From contig NZ_VCDI01000002.1 of assembly GCF_005844085.1 (NCBI RefSeq), positions 372,001-436,000 on the forward strand: a stretch of 64,000 nucleotides of DNA, given 5' to 3'. A program made the translations under genes and the position numbers. Positions 8,688-17,264 of the stretch are shown here, in pieces. Position 1 is the stretch's first letter, and the number at the start of each line of letters is the position of its first letter. The notes beneath the pieces are model-generated. The model saw nothing but the letters and a program-made list of their open reading frames with translations. It was not told the origin of the DNA and did not search any database. The stretch is from Lichenicoccus roseus. GTDB taxonomy: Bacteria > Pseudomonadota > Alphaproteobacteria > Acetobacterales > Acetobacteraceae.

Positions 8688-9746
8688 TCACGACATGGAT
8701 CCGACGGGGCGGACGGCTGCGGCGGGTGCTCCGGCACGCTGCGCCGACAGCGCCTGGTGCAGGTCGAGCAGCGCCGTCTGCGGCGGCGTATCGGTGCGGT
8801 GCAGCGTCAGCCCGAAGCCGGCATTGCGGCAAAGGGCGGCGAGCGCCTCCTGGTGCCGGTGCAGCGCCTCCAGGTAGGGGCCGCGCACATCCTCGGCGCG
8901 CGGTACCAGCATCGGCGCCTCGCCCTCCAGTCCCTCGAAGCGAACGCGGCCCCGATAGGGCATGTCGAGTTCGGCCGGATCCAGCACCTGCAGCACATGG
9001 CAGCCGACCGGCATCGCGGAAAGCCGGACGAACAGCGCCTCGATCCGGTCCGGCGGCGCCAGCAGGTCGCCGACCAGCACCAGCCGCGAGCGGCGCGGCA
9101 GTTCCAGCGCCGGATCGGGCAGGCCGGGGCTGGTATCGCGCTCTTCCGCCAGCGCTCCGGCATGCAGGAGCTGGTCGCCCAGCCGCGCCAGCGCATGCTG
9201 CCCGGACACCCGCCCGGTGCGTCCGGCGCCGGTCGCCAGCCGCACATGCTCGCCACCACGCAGGGCGAGCGAGGCCAGGGCCAGCAGCAGCAGCTCCGCC
9301 CGCTCCAGCTTGGTCGGCAGCTGCCGGGTGGAACGCCAGCGCATGCTGGGCGAGAGGTCGGGCCACAGGCAGACGGTCTGAGCCGCTTCCCACTCCATCT
9401 CGCGGACATAGGCACGGCTCGACCGGGCCGACTGCCGCCAGTCGATCCGCGTGGCCGGCTCGCCCGGGACCGCCGCCCGGTACTGCCAGAAGCTGTCCCC
9501 CATGCCGGCGCGCCGCCTGCCATGCACGCCCTGGGCGACCGTGCTCGCCACCTGCTCGGCAGCGACCAGCAGCGCCGGCAGCCTCGCCCCGATCGCCTGC
9601 GCCTCGGCGAGGGCCGCATGCGGGGAGCGGGGGGAGGCGGTCGCGGGAGCTGCGCCAGCCCGCCGGCTATCAGGCTCCCCGGTGGCCGGCGCCCCGACGC
9701 CACGACCGCGGCCCCGCGGCCACCGCCAGGAGGCGGTGAAGCTCAT
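8688..9746 (-). CDS. DUF58 domain-containing protein
   Basis: A 352-aa soluble protein of the DUF58 family, the usual partner of MoxR ATPases. The family core is clear: GMGDSFWQYRAAVPGEPATR, then IDWRQSARSSRAYVREMEWE and the VWA-like strand VCLWPDLSPSMRW, in which DLSPSM replaces the normal DxSxSM-type metal motif. The N-terminal 40 residues are Arg/Pro/Ala-rich and probably disordered. Its ATG overlaps the moxR stop (ATGA), so it is likely co-translated with MoxR. Its exact substrate is unknown; related loci are implicated in envelope stress or in assembly of metalloenzymes. Confidence 0.9.
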   Translation of the reverse strand: MSFTASWRWPRGRGRGVGAPATGEPDSRRAGAAPATASPRSPHAALAEAQAIGARLPALLVAAEQVASTVAQGVHGRRRAGMGDSFWQYRAAVPGEPATRIDWRQSARSSRAYVREMEWEAAQTVCLWPDLSPSMRWRSTRQLPTKLERAELLLLALASLALRGGEHVRLATGAGRTGRVSGQHALARLGDQLLHAGALAEERDTSPGLPDPALELPRRSRLVLVGDLLAPPDRIEALFVRLSAMPVGCHVLQVLDPAELDMPYRGRVRFEGLEGEAPMLVPRAEDVRGPYLEALHRHQEALAALCRNAGFGLTLHRTDTPPQTALLDLHQALSAQRAGAPAAAVRPVGSMS

Positions 9747-10888
9747 CCAAGCCTTTGCAACAGGCCGTCGATCAGGCCCGGCAGGGTGGACCCCTCCGCG
9801 CGCGCCGCGAAGGTCAGCGCCATGCGATGCCGCAGCACCGGCTGCGCCAGGGCGATGACATCCTCGATGCTTGGCGACAGCCTGCCATCCAGCAGGGCCC
9901 GCGCCCGGCAGGCCAGCATGAGCGCCTGCGCCGCGCGCGGTCCGGGCCCCCAGGCGATGTCGCGCGCCAGCCGGCGGTCGTCGCTGCTCTCCGGCCGGGC
10001 CTGGCGGACCAGGCGCAGTATCGCGTCGACCACCGTCTCGCCCACCGGCAACCCACGGATCAGGGTCTGCGCCGCCACCAGTTCGCCGGCACCGAGCACC
10101 GGTTTCGCCACCCCCGCCCGCGCGCCGGTGGTGGCGAGCAGCATGGCGCGCTCGTCGGTCTCGCTCGGATAGGTGAGGTCGATCTGCAGCATGAAGCGGT
10201 CGAGCTGCGCTTCCGGCAGCGGGTAGGTGCCCTCCTGTTCGATCGGATTCTGCGTCGCCAGCACATGGAACGGGCGCGGCAGCGGATGGTCGACGCCCGC
10301 CACCGCCACCCGGTGCTCCTGCATCGCCTGCAGCAGCGCCGACTGCGTTCGCGGGCTGGCGCGGTTGATCTCGTCGGCCATCAGCAGCTGGCAGAACACC
10401 GGGCCGGGCACGAAGCGGAAGCCGCGCCGACCGTCCTGGGTCTCATCCAGGATCTCGCTGCCGGTGATGTCGGCGGGCATCAGGTCCGGGGTGAACTGCA
10501 CCCGCTTGGCGGCGAGGCCGAGGACGGTGCCCAGCGTCTCGACCAGCAGCGTCTTGCCGAGGCCGGGGGCGCCCACCAGCAAGCCGTGGCCCCCCGAGAG
10601 CAGGCAGACCAGCACCTCGCCGACCACCTGCTGCTGGCCGTAGATGACCTGGCCGATCTGCGCCCGCACCTCGCCGAGGCGCCCGGTCAGCCGGTCGGCC
10701 TGCGCGACCGCATCGGCTGCGGCATCGTCCGGACGGTCTGCGCCGGTGCCGTGGCGTTCCCCCGCCTGATCCTTGTCGATGATCGCGATCCTCCGGCCGG
10801 CGGCGCTTGCCGATGCCTCTTGGGGTGGTTGATGCCAGGATACAACAACGATCGCGGCACCGCCCGGACGACGCCGGCACCTGCTCAA
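9743..10888 (-). CDS. MoxR family AAA+ ATPase
   Basis: First gene of the minus-strand operon. Walker A is GAPGLGKTLLVETLG, Walker B is LLMADEINRASPRTQSALLQ, and sensor regions LATQNPIEQEGTYPLPEAQL and DRFMLQIDLTYP are all canonical for MoxR ATPases, which act as chaperones for VWA proteins such as its neighbours. The start is uncertain. No ATG exists before the conserved core; the longest frame begins with TTG at 10888, and a good GGAGG lies six bases before an ATC at about 10787. The true protein is probably 320-380 aa. The divergent DUF1285 gene begins about 80 bases away, so both promoters lie in 10889-10969. Confidence 0.9.
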   Translation of the reverse strand: MSRCRRRPGGAAIVVVSWHQPPQEASASAAGRRIAIIDKDQAGERHGTGADRPDDAAADAVAQADRLTGRLGEVRAQIGQVIYGQQQVVGEVLVCLLSGGHGLLVGAPGLGKTLLVETLGTVLGLAAKRVQFTPDLMPADITGSEILDETQDGRRGFRFVPGPVFCQLLMADEINRASPRTQSALLQAMQEHRVAVAGVDHPLPRPFHVLATQNPIEQEGTYPLPEAQLDRFMLQIDLTYPSETDERAMLLATTGARAGVAKPVLGAGELVAAQTLIRGLPVGETVVDAILRLVRQARPESSDDRRLARDIAWGPGPRAAQALMLACRARALLDGRLSPSIEDVIALAQPVLRHRMALTFAARAEGSTLPGLIDGLLQRLG

Positions 10889-10969
10889 TCTGACAGGTCC
10901 GGGGCTTTCATCAAGCGGTCAGCGCTCCCTATATCGAGGAACTGCAAGTCAACACGATGGGAAGAGCGT

Positions 10970-11650
10970 GTGAGTGCTGAGGGTTCAGATCGGTTCGGAA
11001 CGGTGCCGCAGAAGCACGGCCCGGCCGTCTTCGACGCGCTGCTGCCCCCTGGCCCCGCGATCCGCCAGGGCTACCGTGCGGACTGCTCCCTTGCCCCCAC
11101 GCAGCCTGCCGCCGGTCGGGCGCCCAGGACCCAGGCCCAGTGCGGAGCGCTGCCGTTCCTGATCCAGCGGGATGGCACCTGGCTGTACCGGGGCTCGCCG
11201 ATCCGCCGCAAGCCGCTGGTGTGCCTGTTCTCCAGCGTCCTGGTGCGCGACGGGCAGGGCACCTACTGGCTGGAGACCCCGGTCGAGCGCGGCTCGATCG
11301 AGGTGGAGGACGTACCGTTCGTCGCGGTCGAGCTGGACTGGCAGGGCGCCGGACGCAGCCAGACGCTCTCCTTCAGGACCAACATCGACGAAATCATCTG
11401 CGCCGGCCCCGATCATGCGCTCACGGTCGACTGGGAGCGCCCGCGTTGCGCCGAGGGGCACGGCCCGGCGCCATACCTGCATGTTCGCGGCGAGGGTGCC
11501 GCGGCGATCCAGGCCAGGGTGTCGCGCGCGGTCTACTACGAACTGGCCGCGATTTCCGTCCCGGGCCATTGCCGGGGGCGCGACTGCGCCGGCGTGTGGA
11601 GCCGCGGCGTGTTCTTCCCGATCGGACCACTGACGCCGGACGATCAGTGA
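10970..11650 (+). CDS. DUF1285 domain-containing protein
   Basis: A 226-aa protein. It carries the DUF1285 core: LPFLIQRDGTWLYRGSPIRR, then KPLVCLFSSVLVRDGQGTYW and TPVERGSIEVEDVPFVAVEL. The C-terminal part has PYLHVRGEGAAAIQARVSRA, VYYEL and a Cys-containing end (GHCRGRDCAGVWSRG). Function is unknown; crystal structures of the family show a possible ligand pocket. The GTG start at 10970 is chosen because GGAAG lies about six bases upstream. Its last four bases (GTGA) form the start of the CCA-adding enzyme gene, a pairing that is common in alphaproteobacteria. Confidence 0.88.
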   Translation: MSAEGSDRFGTVPQKHGPAVFDALLPPGPAIRQGYRADCSLAPTQPAAGRAPRTQAQCGALPFLIQRDGTWLYRGSPIRRKPLVCLFSSVLVRDGQGTYWLETPVERGSIEVEDVPFVAVELDWQGAGRSQTLSFRTNIDEIICAGPDHALTVDWERPRCAEGHGPAPYLHVRGEGAAAIQARVSRAVYYELAAISVPGHCRGRDCAGVWSRGVFFPIGPLTPDDQ

Positions 11651-12873
11651 CCCTTGACGCCGGGTTCGGCGTTTCCCGGCTGGCTGGAAAGGATGCGCTC
11701 GACCAGGTCTGGAAGGTGCTTCCGGAGGCGCGCCTGGTCGGTGGCGTGGTGCGCGACCTGCTCGCCGGGCGGCCATCGATGGATATCGACCTCGCCACCC
11801 CGCTGCCGCCCGACGCGGTGATCCAGCGTCTGAGCCAGGCCGGCCTGCGCACCATTCCGACCGGACTCGCCCATGGGACGGTGACCGCCCTGGTGCTCGA
11901 CCATCCGATCGAGATCACCACCCTGCGGCGCGACGAGGCGACCGACGGGAGGCACGCCGTGGTCGCCTGGACCACGGACTGGCGGGAGGATGCGGCGCGC
12001 CGCGACTTCACCATCAACGCCATGTCGCTGACCCGCGATGGCGTGCTGCACGACTATTTCGGCGGGGCCGCCGACCTTGCCGCCGGCCATGTGCGCTTCG
12101 TGGGCCTCGCCTCGAAGCGCATCGAGGAGGACGCGCTGCGGATGCTGCGCTACTTCCGGTTCCAGGCCCGCTACGGCACCGGCGCGCCGGACCGGGAGGC
12201 GGTCGACGCCATTGCCGCCGCCCTGCCGGCGCTCGACGGCCTGTCCGCCGAGCGGGTGTGGTCGGAACTGCGTCGCATCCTGCTGGCCCCCGACCCGGCG
12301 GCGACCTTGCTGCTGATGCAGTCGCTCGGCGTGCTCGACCGACTGCTGCCTGGCGGTGCGGCGGCGGACCGGCTGGTCCGGCGGCTGGCGCACCTGGCGA
12401 TCCCGGAGGAAGTCGCCGGCGATCCGGTGCTGCGCCTCGCCGCCCTGGTTCGCGGCCCGGCCGGACCGGTTGCGGATGCGCTCCGGCTGTCCCGGGCGGA
12501 GGCGGAGCAGCTGGCCGCCCTGCTGGCCGACCGGCCGGCGCCGGTAGCGGGCCTCGACGATGCGGCGCTGCGACGGATGCTGGCGGACGAGCCGGCCAGC
12601 CTGTTGCTCGGCCGCGGCTGGCTTCGGCATGACGGCGGAAACCCGGGCGGCTGGTGCGCGGTGTGCGCCCGGCTGCGGGCGATGGCGCCGCCGGTGTTCC
12701 CACTGGCCGGGCGCGACCTGCTGGCTATCGGGCTGCCCGCCGGTCCCGCGCTCGGACGGTTGCTGGCGGCGACGCGCGGCTGGTGGCTGCAGGGCGGCTG
12801 CAGCGCCGATCATGCGGCTTGCCTCGCCCACTGCCTGGACCGCGCCCGGGAGGCCGGCGTGCTTGCGAAGTAG
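11647..12873 (+). CDS. cca: CCA tRNA nucleotidyltransferase
   Basis: A 408-aa class II nucleotidyltransferase that adds or repairs the 3' CCA of tRNA. Motifs are in order: LVGGVVRDLLAGRPSMDIDL (GG-x-RD and the metal-binding DxD at about residues 30-50), RRDFTINAMSL and the B-type motif RIEEDALRMLRYFRFQARYG. The C-terminal half is helical and Ala/Leu-rich and would hold the tRNA. The GTG start overlaps the DUF1285 stop in GTGA, so the two are translationally coupled. It could in principle be a poly(A) polymerase of the same superfamily, but its length and motif set favour a CCA-adding enzyme. Confidence 0.92.
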   Translation: MTLDAGFGVSRLAGKDALDQVWKVLPEARLVGGVVRDLLAGRPSMDIDLATPLPPDAVIQRLSQAGLRTIPTGLAHGTVTALVLDHPIEITTLRRDEATDGRHAVVAWTTDWREDAARRDFTINAMSLTRDGVLHDYFGGAADLAAGHVRFVGLASKRIEEDALRMLRYFRFQARYGTGAPDREAVDAIAAALPALDGLSAERVWSELRRILLAPDPAATLLLMQSLGVLDRLLPGGAAADRLVRRLAHLAIPEEVAGDPVLRLAALVRGPAGPVADALRLSRAEAEQLAALLADRPAPVAGLDDAALRRMLADEPASLLLGRGWLRHDGGNPGGWCAVCARLRAMAPPVFPLAGRDLLAIGLPAGPALGRLLAATRGWWLQGGCSADHAACLAHCLDRAREAGVLAK

Positions 12874-12915
12874 CGCCTGCTTCCAGAGCGCAGCCGGTGC
12901 TGCTAGAGGGCGGCC

Positions 12916-14733
12916 ATGGATGCAGTGCCGCTGACAGAAGGTGAGGCCGCCAGCCGGCCAGCGCCTCGCTCAGGGTCGGGGGCTTCGGAAGTGGCGGCCG
13001 AGCAGACCTCGATGGCCCTGCTGCGCCGGCTCTGGCGCGAGGAGGTGCGGCACTATCGCGGCAGGCTGGTGACGGTGGGCGCGCTGACCGCCCTGATGGC
13101 CGGACTGACCGGCCTCTATCCGTTCGTCATCAGCCGCGCCCTCGACATGTTCGCCGCCCACGATCCGCGCATCCTGTACCAGGTGCCGGCGCTGGTGGTG
13201 CTGATCACCGCCGCCAAGGCCGCCTCGCAGTACGGCCAGACCATCGCCGTGCAGAACCTGGTGCTGATCGTCATACGCGGCCTGCAGGGCAAGATGTTCA
13301 CCCACCTGATCCGCGCCGACGTGGCCCGCATCGAGCGCGAGGCGCCGGCCCAGCTTGCCGCCCGCTTCACCACCGACGCCATCACCATACGCGAGGCGAT
13401 GATCCGCGCGGTGAACGCCTTCGGCGACAGCGTCACCGTGGTCAGCCTGGTGGTGGCGATGATCTACATGGACTGGGAGCTGAGCCTGATCGCGGCGCTG
13501 CTGTATCCGGTGGCGGCGGTGCCGATCCAGCGCATCGGCAAGCGGGTGCGCCGCGCCTCGGGCGGCATGCAGGAGCAGATCGGCAACACCGCGGCATTGC
13601 TGAACGAGAGCTTCGCGCAGGCCCGTACGGTGCGGGTGTATCGCCTCGAGCAGGCCGAGGAGCAGCGTGCCGACCGCTCCTTCGACCTGCTGCACGGCGC
13701 CATGCTGCGCATCACCCGTGGCCGCGCCAGGGTCGATCCGGTGCTGGAGGTGCTGGGCGGCACAGCGGTCGCCGCCGTGCTCGGCTTCGCCGGCTGGCGT
13801 GCTTCCGCCGGCGGCGCGACGCTGGGCGATTTCTCCGGTTTCGTCGCCTCGCTGCTGCTGGCCTCGCGGCCGCTGCGGGCACTCGGTTCGCTGAACGCGG
13901 CGGTGCAGGAGGGCCTCGCCGGGCTGGTGCGCATCTTCACGGTGATCGACGAGCCACCGGACGTGTCGGAGGCGCCGGATGCGGTGGCGTTGCCGGAGGG
14001 GCGCGGGCACCTGCGTTTCGAGGATGTCTGGTTCGTCTATCCGGACGGCCGCGAGGGCCTGCGCGGCCTGGATTTCGACGCCGCCCCCGGACTGACGGTG
14101 GCCCTCGTCGGGCCGTCCGGGGCGGGCAAGTCGACCGCGCTGTCGCTGATCCCGCGCCTGCACGACGCCAGCGGCGGCCGCATCCTGCTCGACGGCATCG
14201 ACCTGCGCCGGCTGCGGCTGGCCGACCTGCGCGGCACCATCGCCTATGTCAGCCAGGACACGCTGCTGTTCGACACCTCTGTGGGCGCCAACATACGCAT
14301 GGGCCGTCCGGAAGCGAGCGAGGCGGCGGTACGGGCGGCGGCGCGGGCGGCGGCAGCGGAGGACTTCATCGACGCGTTGCCGGAGGGTTTCGAGACCCGG
14401 GTCGGCACCGGCGGCCAGCGGCTTTCGGGCGGCCAGCGGCAGCGGGTGGCGCTTGCCCGGGCGCTGCTGCGCAATCCGCGGCTGCTGCTGCTCGACGAGG
14501 CCACCAGCGCCCTGGACACGGAGAGCGAGGCGGTGGTGCAGGACGCGCTGGCCCGGCTGCGGCACGGCCGCACCACCATCATCGTGGCGCACCGGTTGTC
14601 CACGGTGCGCTCCGCTGATCTCGTGGTGGCACTCAGCGACGGCCGTGCGGCAGAGTGCGGCACCCATGCTGAGCTGATGGAGCGGGACGGGCTGTATGCG
14701 CGGCTGGTGCGTACGCAGGGGCTGCAGCTCTGA
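12916..14733 (+). CDS. ABC exporter half-transporter (permease-ATPase fusion)
   Basis: A 605-aa type IV exporter subunit that would act as a dimer in the inner membrane. An N-terminal cytoplasmic stretch of about 45 residues is followed by six membrane helices (about 55-320), including LVTVGALTALMAGLTGLYPF. The nucleotide-binding domain has Walker A GPSGAGKST, signature LSGGQRQRVALARALLRNPR, Walker B LLLLDEATSALD and the H-loop VAHRLSTV. The substrate is not evident; lipid or drug exporters have the same form. The ATG follows AGAGGG. It lies about 40 bases after the CCA gene and is probably in the same transcript or behind a weak promoter. Confidence 0.9.
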   Translation: MDAVPLTEGEAASRPAPRSGSGASEVAAEQTSMALLRRLWREEVRHYRGRLVTVGALTALMAGLTGLYPFVISRALDMFAAHDPRILYQVPALVVLITAAKAASQYGQTIAVQNLVLIVIRGLQGKMFTHLIRADVARIEREAPAQLAARFTTDAITIREAMIRAVNAFGDSVTVVSLVVAMIYMDWELSLIAALLYPVAAVPIQRIGKRVRRASGGMQEQIGNTAALLNESFAQARTVRVYRLEQAEEQRADRSFDLLHGAMLRITRGRARVDPVLEVLGGTAVAAVLGFAGWRASAGGATLGDFSGFVASLLLASRPLRALGSLNAAVQEGLAGLVRIFTVIDEPPDVSEAPDAVALPEGRGHLRFEDVWFVYPDGREGLRGLDFDAAPGLTVALVGPSGAGKSTALSLIPRLHDASGGRILLDGIDLRRLRLADLRGTIAYVSQDTLLFDTSVGANIRMGRPEASEAAVRAAARAAAAEDFIDALPEGFETRVGTGGQRLSGGQRQRVALARALLRNPRLLLLDEATSALDTESEAVVQDALARLRHGRTTIIVAHRLSTVRSADLVVALSDGRAAECGTHAELMERDGLYARLVRTQGLQL

Positions 14734-14760
14734 TTGCCGGGCGGGCCTGACAAGAGCTCC

Positions 14761-14804
14761 TTGCACTTCGCAGCCAACAAGCTATGTATATCCCTCGTGG
14801 ATAT
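14761..14804 (+). promoter_or_regulatory. vapBC promoter with palindromic operator
   Basis: A -35-like TTGCAC begins at 14761 and an AT-rich -10 region (TATGTATA) lies at 14783-14790. A perfect palindrome, ATATCC-N5-GGATAT, covers 14788-14804 and overlaps the -10. An SD GGAGG follows before the vapB ATG at 14817. VapB-VapC complexes normally repress their own promoter by binding such palindromes, so this is probably the autoregulatory site. Promoter elements are read by eye only. Confidence 0.6.
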
Positions 14805-14816
14805 GGAGGCCGTCCG

Positions 14817-15041
14817 ATGCTTGCGCAGACAACCTTGTTCCTGTCCAACCGCTCCCAGGCGGTCCGCCTGCCGAAAGCGGTCGCCTTCGGCTCGGAGGTG
14901 CGCGAGGTGACGATCCTGCAGGATGGCCCGCGCCGGATCATCGTGCCGGTGGATGCATCCTGGGACGATTTCTTCGAGGCCGGCGGTGTCGATCTGGGTG
15001 AGCGCGGGCAGCCGGAGGCACAGGTCCGCGACAGCTTCTGA
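14817..15041 (+). CDS. vapB: VapB-type antitoxin
   Basis: A 74-aa antitoxin with an AbrB/SpoVT-like swapped-hairpin DNA-binding domain: QTTLFLSNRSQAVRLPKAVA followed by FGSEVREVTIL. The SNRSQAVRLPK motif is typical of VapB proteins that pair with PIN toxins. The C-terminal part (WDDFFEAGGVDLGER) is acidic and would fold onto the toxin. I chose ATG 14817 over an upstream Met at 14784 because the latter lies inside the promoter palindrome and the former has GGAGG six bases before it. The stop shares a base with the toxin start (TGATG), giving coupled synthesis. Confidence 0.88.
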   Translation: MLAQTTLFLSNRSQAVRLPKAVAFGSEVREVTILQDGPRRIIVPVDASWDDFFEAGGVDLGERGQPEAQVRDSF

Positions 15042-15451
15042 TGCTGCGCTACCTACTCGACACCAACCTCTGCATACGAGTCATGCGCGACCGGCCGGCG
15101 GGATTGCGGCCACGCTTCAATGCCGAGGCGACCGCCCTCGGCACGTCGGACGTGGTCCTGTTCGAGCTGCTCCATGGCGCCGAGAAGTCGGCGCATCCGG
15201 CCGAGAACCGGCGGCTGGTCGAGAACTTCGCCAGCCGGTTGAGCGTCCTGCCGTTCGACAGCGCGGCAGCGGCGCACACCGCGGACATCCGGGCCAGCCT
15301 GGAGCGCAGTGGCAACGTCATCGGCGCCTACGACCTGATGATCGCGGGACACGCCCGCAGCCGGGGGCTGGTGGTGGTGACCGGCAACCTCGGGGAGTTC
15401 CAGCGGGTCGATGGGCTGCGCTGCGAAGACTGGCTGGCTGCGGCGGTGTAG
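15041..15451 (+). CDS. vapC: VapC-type PIN-domain toxin
   Basis: A 136-aa PIN-domain ribonuclease, expected to cut tRNA or rRNA when freed from VapB. The acidic active site is intact: D7 in YLLDTNLCIR, E42 in LFELLHGAEKS, and D98 in GAYDLMIAGHA. The last acidic position is taken by TGNLGEF near residue 116, as is usual for VapC proteins of the TNNxxEF type. Length is normal for the family. It is encoded directly after vapB with a one-base overlap. Confidence 0.92.
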   Translation: MLRYLLDTNLCIRVMRDRPAGLRPRFNAEATALGTSDVVLFELLHGAEKSAHPAENRRLVENFASRLSVLPFDSAAAAHTADIRASLERSGNVIGAYDLMIAGHARSRGLVVVTGNLGEFQRVDGLRCEDWLAAAV

Positions 15452-15452
15452 G

Positions 15453-16094
15453 ATGCCGAACAGGATGATGCGAGGGTGCATGGCGGCGATCCTGTCCGGA
15501 CTGCTCACCACGGGATGCTCGGTGTTCGGGGTCCGCACGGTCCACGAGCCCGCCTACACGGTCGAGCGCAGGCTCGGAGCGGTGGAGATCCGGCAGTACG
15601 GTCCGCGCGTCGCCGCCGAGACGCTCGTCTCGGGGGACGAGATCCGGGCGCGCAGCGTCGGCTTCGAGCGGCTGGCGGGCTACATCTTCGGCGGCAACCG
15701 CGACCGCCGCAGCATCGCCATGACCGCCCCGGTGGCCCAGTCCCGGTCCATCGGGATGACCGCGCCGGTGAGCCAGAGCCGCGCCGGCTCCGGCGAGTGG
15801 CGGGTGCGGTTCTTCATGCCGGCCGGAAGCACGATCGCCAGCCTGCCGGTGCCGAACAACGCGGCCGTCGCCCTGGTGGAGGCGCCACCCGAGACCGTCG
15901 CGGTGCTGCGCTACTCCGGCACGCCTACACGCGCCGCGGTCGCTGATGCCGACGCCCGCCTGTTGTCAGGCCTCGCCGGCACCGGGCTGCGCATCGACGG
16001 CCTGCCATTCGCGTGGTTCTACGACCCGCCCTGGACGATCCCGGCACTGCGGCGCAACGAGGCCGTGGTGCGGCTTGCCAGCGCCGCACGGTGA
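15453..16094 (+). CDS. SOUL heme-binding family lipoprotein
   Basis: A 213-aa exported lipoprotein. A signal peptide ends in the lipobox LTTGC at about residue 25, followed by the SOUL-family N-terminus EPAYTVERRLGAVEIRQYGP. Downstream are FERLAGYIFGGNRDRRSIAM, two near-repeats of MTAPV (positions about 90 and 102), and the typical end WFYDPPWTIPALRRNEAVV. SOUL proteins bind heme or tetrapyrroles in some cases; here only the fold is supported. Start candidates are 15453 (MPNRMMRG) and 15468 (MRGCM); both keep the lipobox. It begins one base after vapC and converges on the glycosyltransferase gene. Confidence 0.88.
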   Translation: MPNRMMRGCMAAILSGLLTTGCSVFGVRTVHEPAYTVERRLGAVEIRQYGPRVAAETLVSGDEIRARSVGFERLAGYIFGGNRDRRSIAMTAPVAQSRSIGMTAPVSQSRAGSGEWRVRFFMPAGSTIASLPVPNNAAVALVEAPPETVAVLRYSGTPTRAAVADADARLLSGLAGTGLRIDGLPFAWFYDPPWTIPALRRNEAVVRLASAAR

Positions 16095-16119
16095 TCGCCT
16101 GGGCTCGCTGATCGAGCGG

Positions 16120-16980
16120 TCACAGATGTGCGAATGACCCCGGCTCGACCTTGCGCCAACGTCCCTGCAGATCGGCATGTGCCTTGGCGTAGCGTTCAAG
16201 CGAGACGGCATGGTGGAACGGGAACTGGTAGAACGAATATCTGTCGTCGCCCAACGGCAGCAGATCGACATCCGGATATTGCTCCGGATTGAAGAGGCCG
16301 AAAACGGGGAGCACGATCTGGCGGGCATTCGAAAGCCAGGCGGCCAGCCAGGAGAATGTACTCAATGGCAGAACCAGGTTGCTGGCGCAGCGGATGGTTT
16401 CGAAATCGGCCAGCGGCCCGAGTGGTGGCAGGAACACCCCGCGGGGAAATTCAGCCCGCAGTTCCCTCATGTAGGCGTTGTCCTCCGTCTGCCCCATGAA
16501 GACCGGATGCAGGCCGGTCATCTGGATTACCTCCTGGTAGAATCCGACCGGCAGCAGGCTGTAACCAGGATGCCTTGCATCCAATACCTCGCCGCCTCGA
16601 ACAGGGCAGACGACGAACTGGCCGCCGAAGGACAATTGTCCTGCGTCCAGAGCAGGAAAAAGCATGTTGCACTCTTCCCTGGGTAGAAGATTCTCCATCC
16701 GCTGAAGATGGCCACGAAGATTGACGCGTTCTATCGAGCCGGTCCGGGCCAAATAGACAACCCGCTCGTGGTCGATCCTATGATCGTCGCCGGGTTCGAC
16801 CATCCGCGGTTCTTGCTGCGAGACTTCGGGGTTATCGATCTGCCAGGGTCGTATGATGTAGTTCGAGAGAATGCTGCCCGGTACTGCGCGTTGAAGCTTC
16901 TTGGCGTAGATATACTTGATCAGGAGATTGGCAAAGTTGCTGTTCAAGACGTTGTGGATGACAACCGGAGGCTTTGACAC
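16120..16980 (-). CDS. putative glycosyltransferase, GT11-like
   Basis: A 286-aa protein. The start, VLNSNFANLLIKYIYAKKLQ, resembles the N-terminal GNQxFxYxxA region of alpha-1,2-fucosyltransferases (GT11), and the later segment NLVLPLSTFSWLAAWLSNAR resembles their STFSWW-type motif near the C-terminal nucleotide-sugar site. No signal peptide or membrane helix is visible. The match is by motif only; a related capsule or LPS transferase family is possible. Base composition is visibly lower in GC than its neighbours, codon choice is less biased, and it stands alone between unrelated genes, which suggests recent gain. The gene is convergent with the SOUL lipoprotein gene and is followed by an AT-richer upstream gap. 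Confidence 0.55.
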   Translation of the reverse strand: MSKPPVVIHNVLNSNFANLLIKYIYAKKLQRAVPGSILSNYIIRPWQIDNPEVSQQEPRMVEPGDDHRIDHERVVYLARTGSIERVNLRGHLQRMENLLPREECNMLFPALDAGQLSFGGQFVVCPVRGGEVLDARHPGYSLLPVGFYQEVIQMTGLHPVFMGQTEDNAYMRELRAEFPRGVFLPPLGPLADFETIRCASNLVLPLSTFSWLAAWLSNARQIVLPVFGLFNPEQYPDVDLLPLGDDRYSFYQFPFHHAVSLERYAKAHADLQGRWRKVEPGSFAHL

Positions 16981-17200
16981 CGCGCCTTACCCCTAGCGTT
17001 CTAGCCCTGATCGCAAGACCCGACTTTCAAGGATTGCTTGAACGGCAGTTGCGGTGGGAATTTCCTCTCTGCTTGTTTTACATCTTGACGCTTACGGATA
17101 GCTATCACAACGGATGGCGCGGCGGACCCGCCATTATGTAGGCGGCCGGCAATCGCGGCTGATCGGCAAATGGCGGAAAACGTTGCACTTCCGGCGCCGG

Positions 17201-17240
17201 AGCATCATCCGGTGGTTTCGATCGTCGATCGGATGATGCT
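17201..17240. repeat. 11-bp perfect inverted repeat in the lower-GC gap 16981-17264
   Basis: AGCATCATCCG at 17201-17211 is repeated in inverted form as CGGATGATGCT at 17230-17240 with an 18-base spacer. It lies about 25 bases past the old yellow enzyme stop on the minus strand, so it may form its transcription terminator, though no T-run is visible. The rest of the gap 16981-17264 is AT-richer than the surroundings and shows no gene that I can support; it must hold the promoter of the glycosyltransferase. Confidence 0.5.
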
Positions 17241-17264
17241 GCTGGAACCGAAATACTTGGCGTA

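Noticed and set aside
6917-9739. 940-codon plus-strand frame opposite the DUF4159 and DUF58 genes
   Set aside because: Composition is that of an antisense shadow (Arg, Gly, His-rich) and the minus-strand genes carry clear domains.
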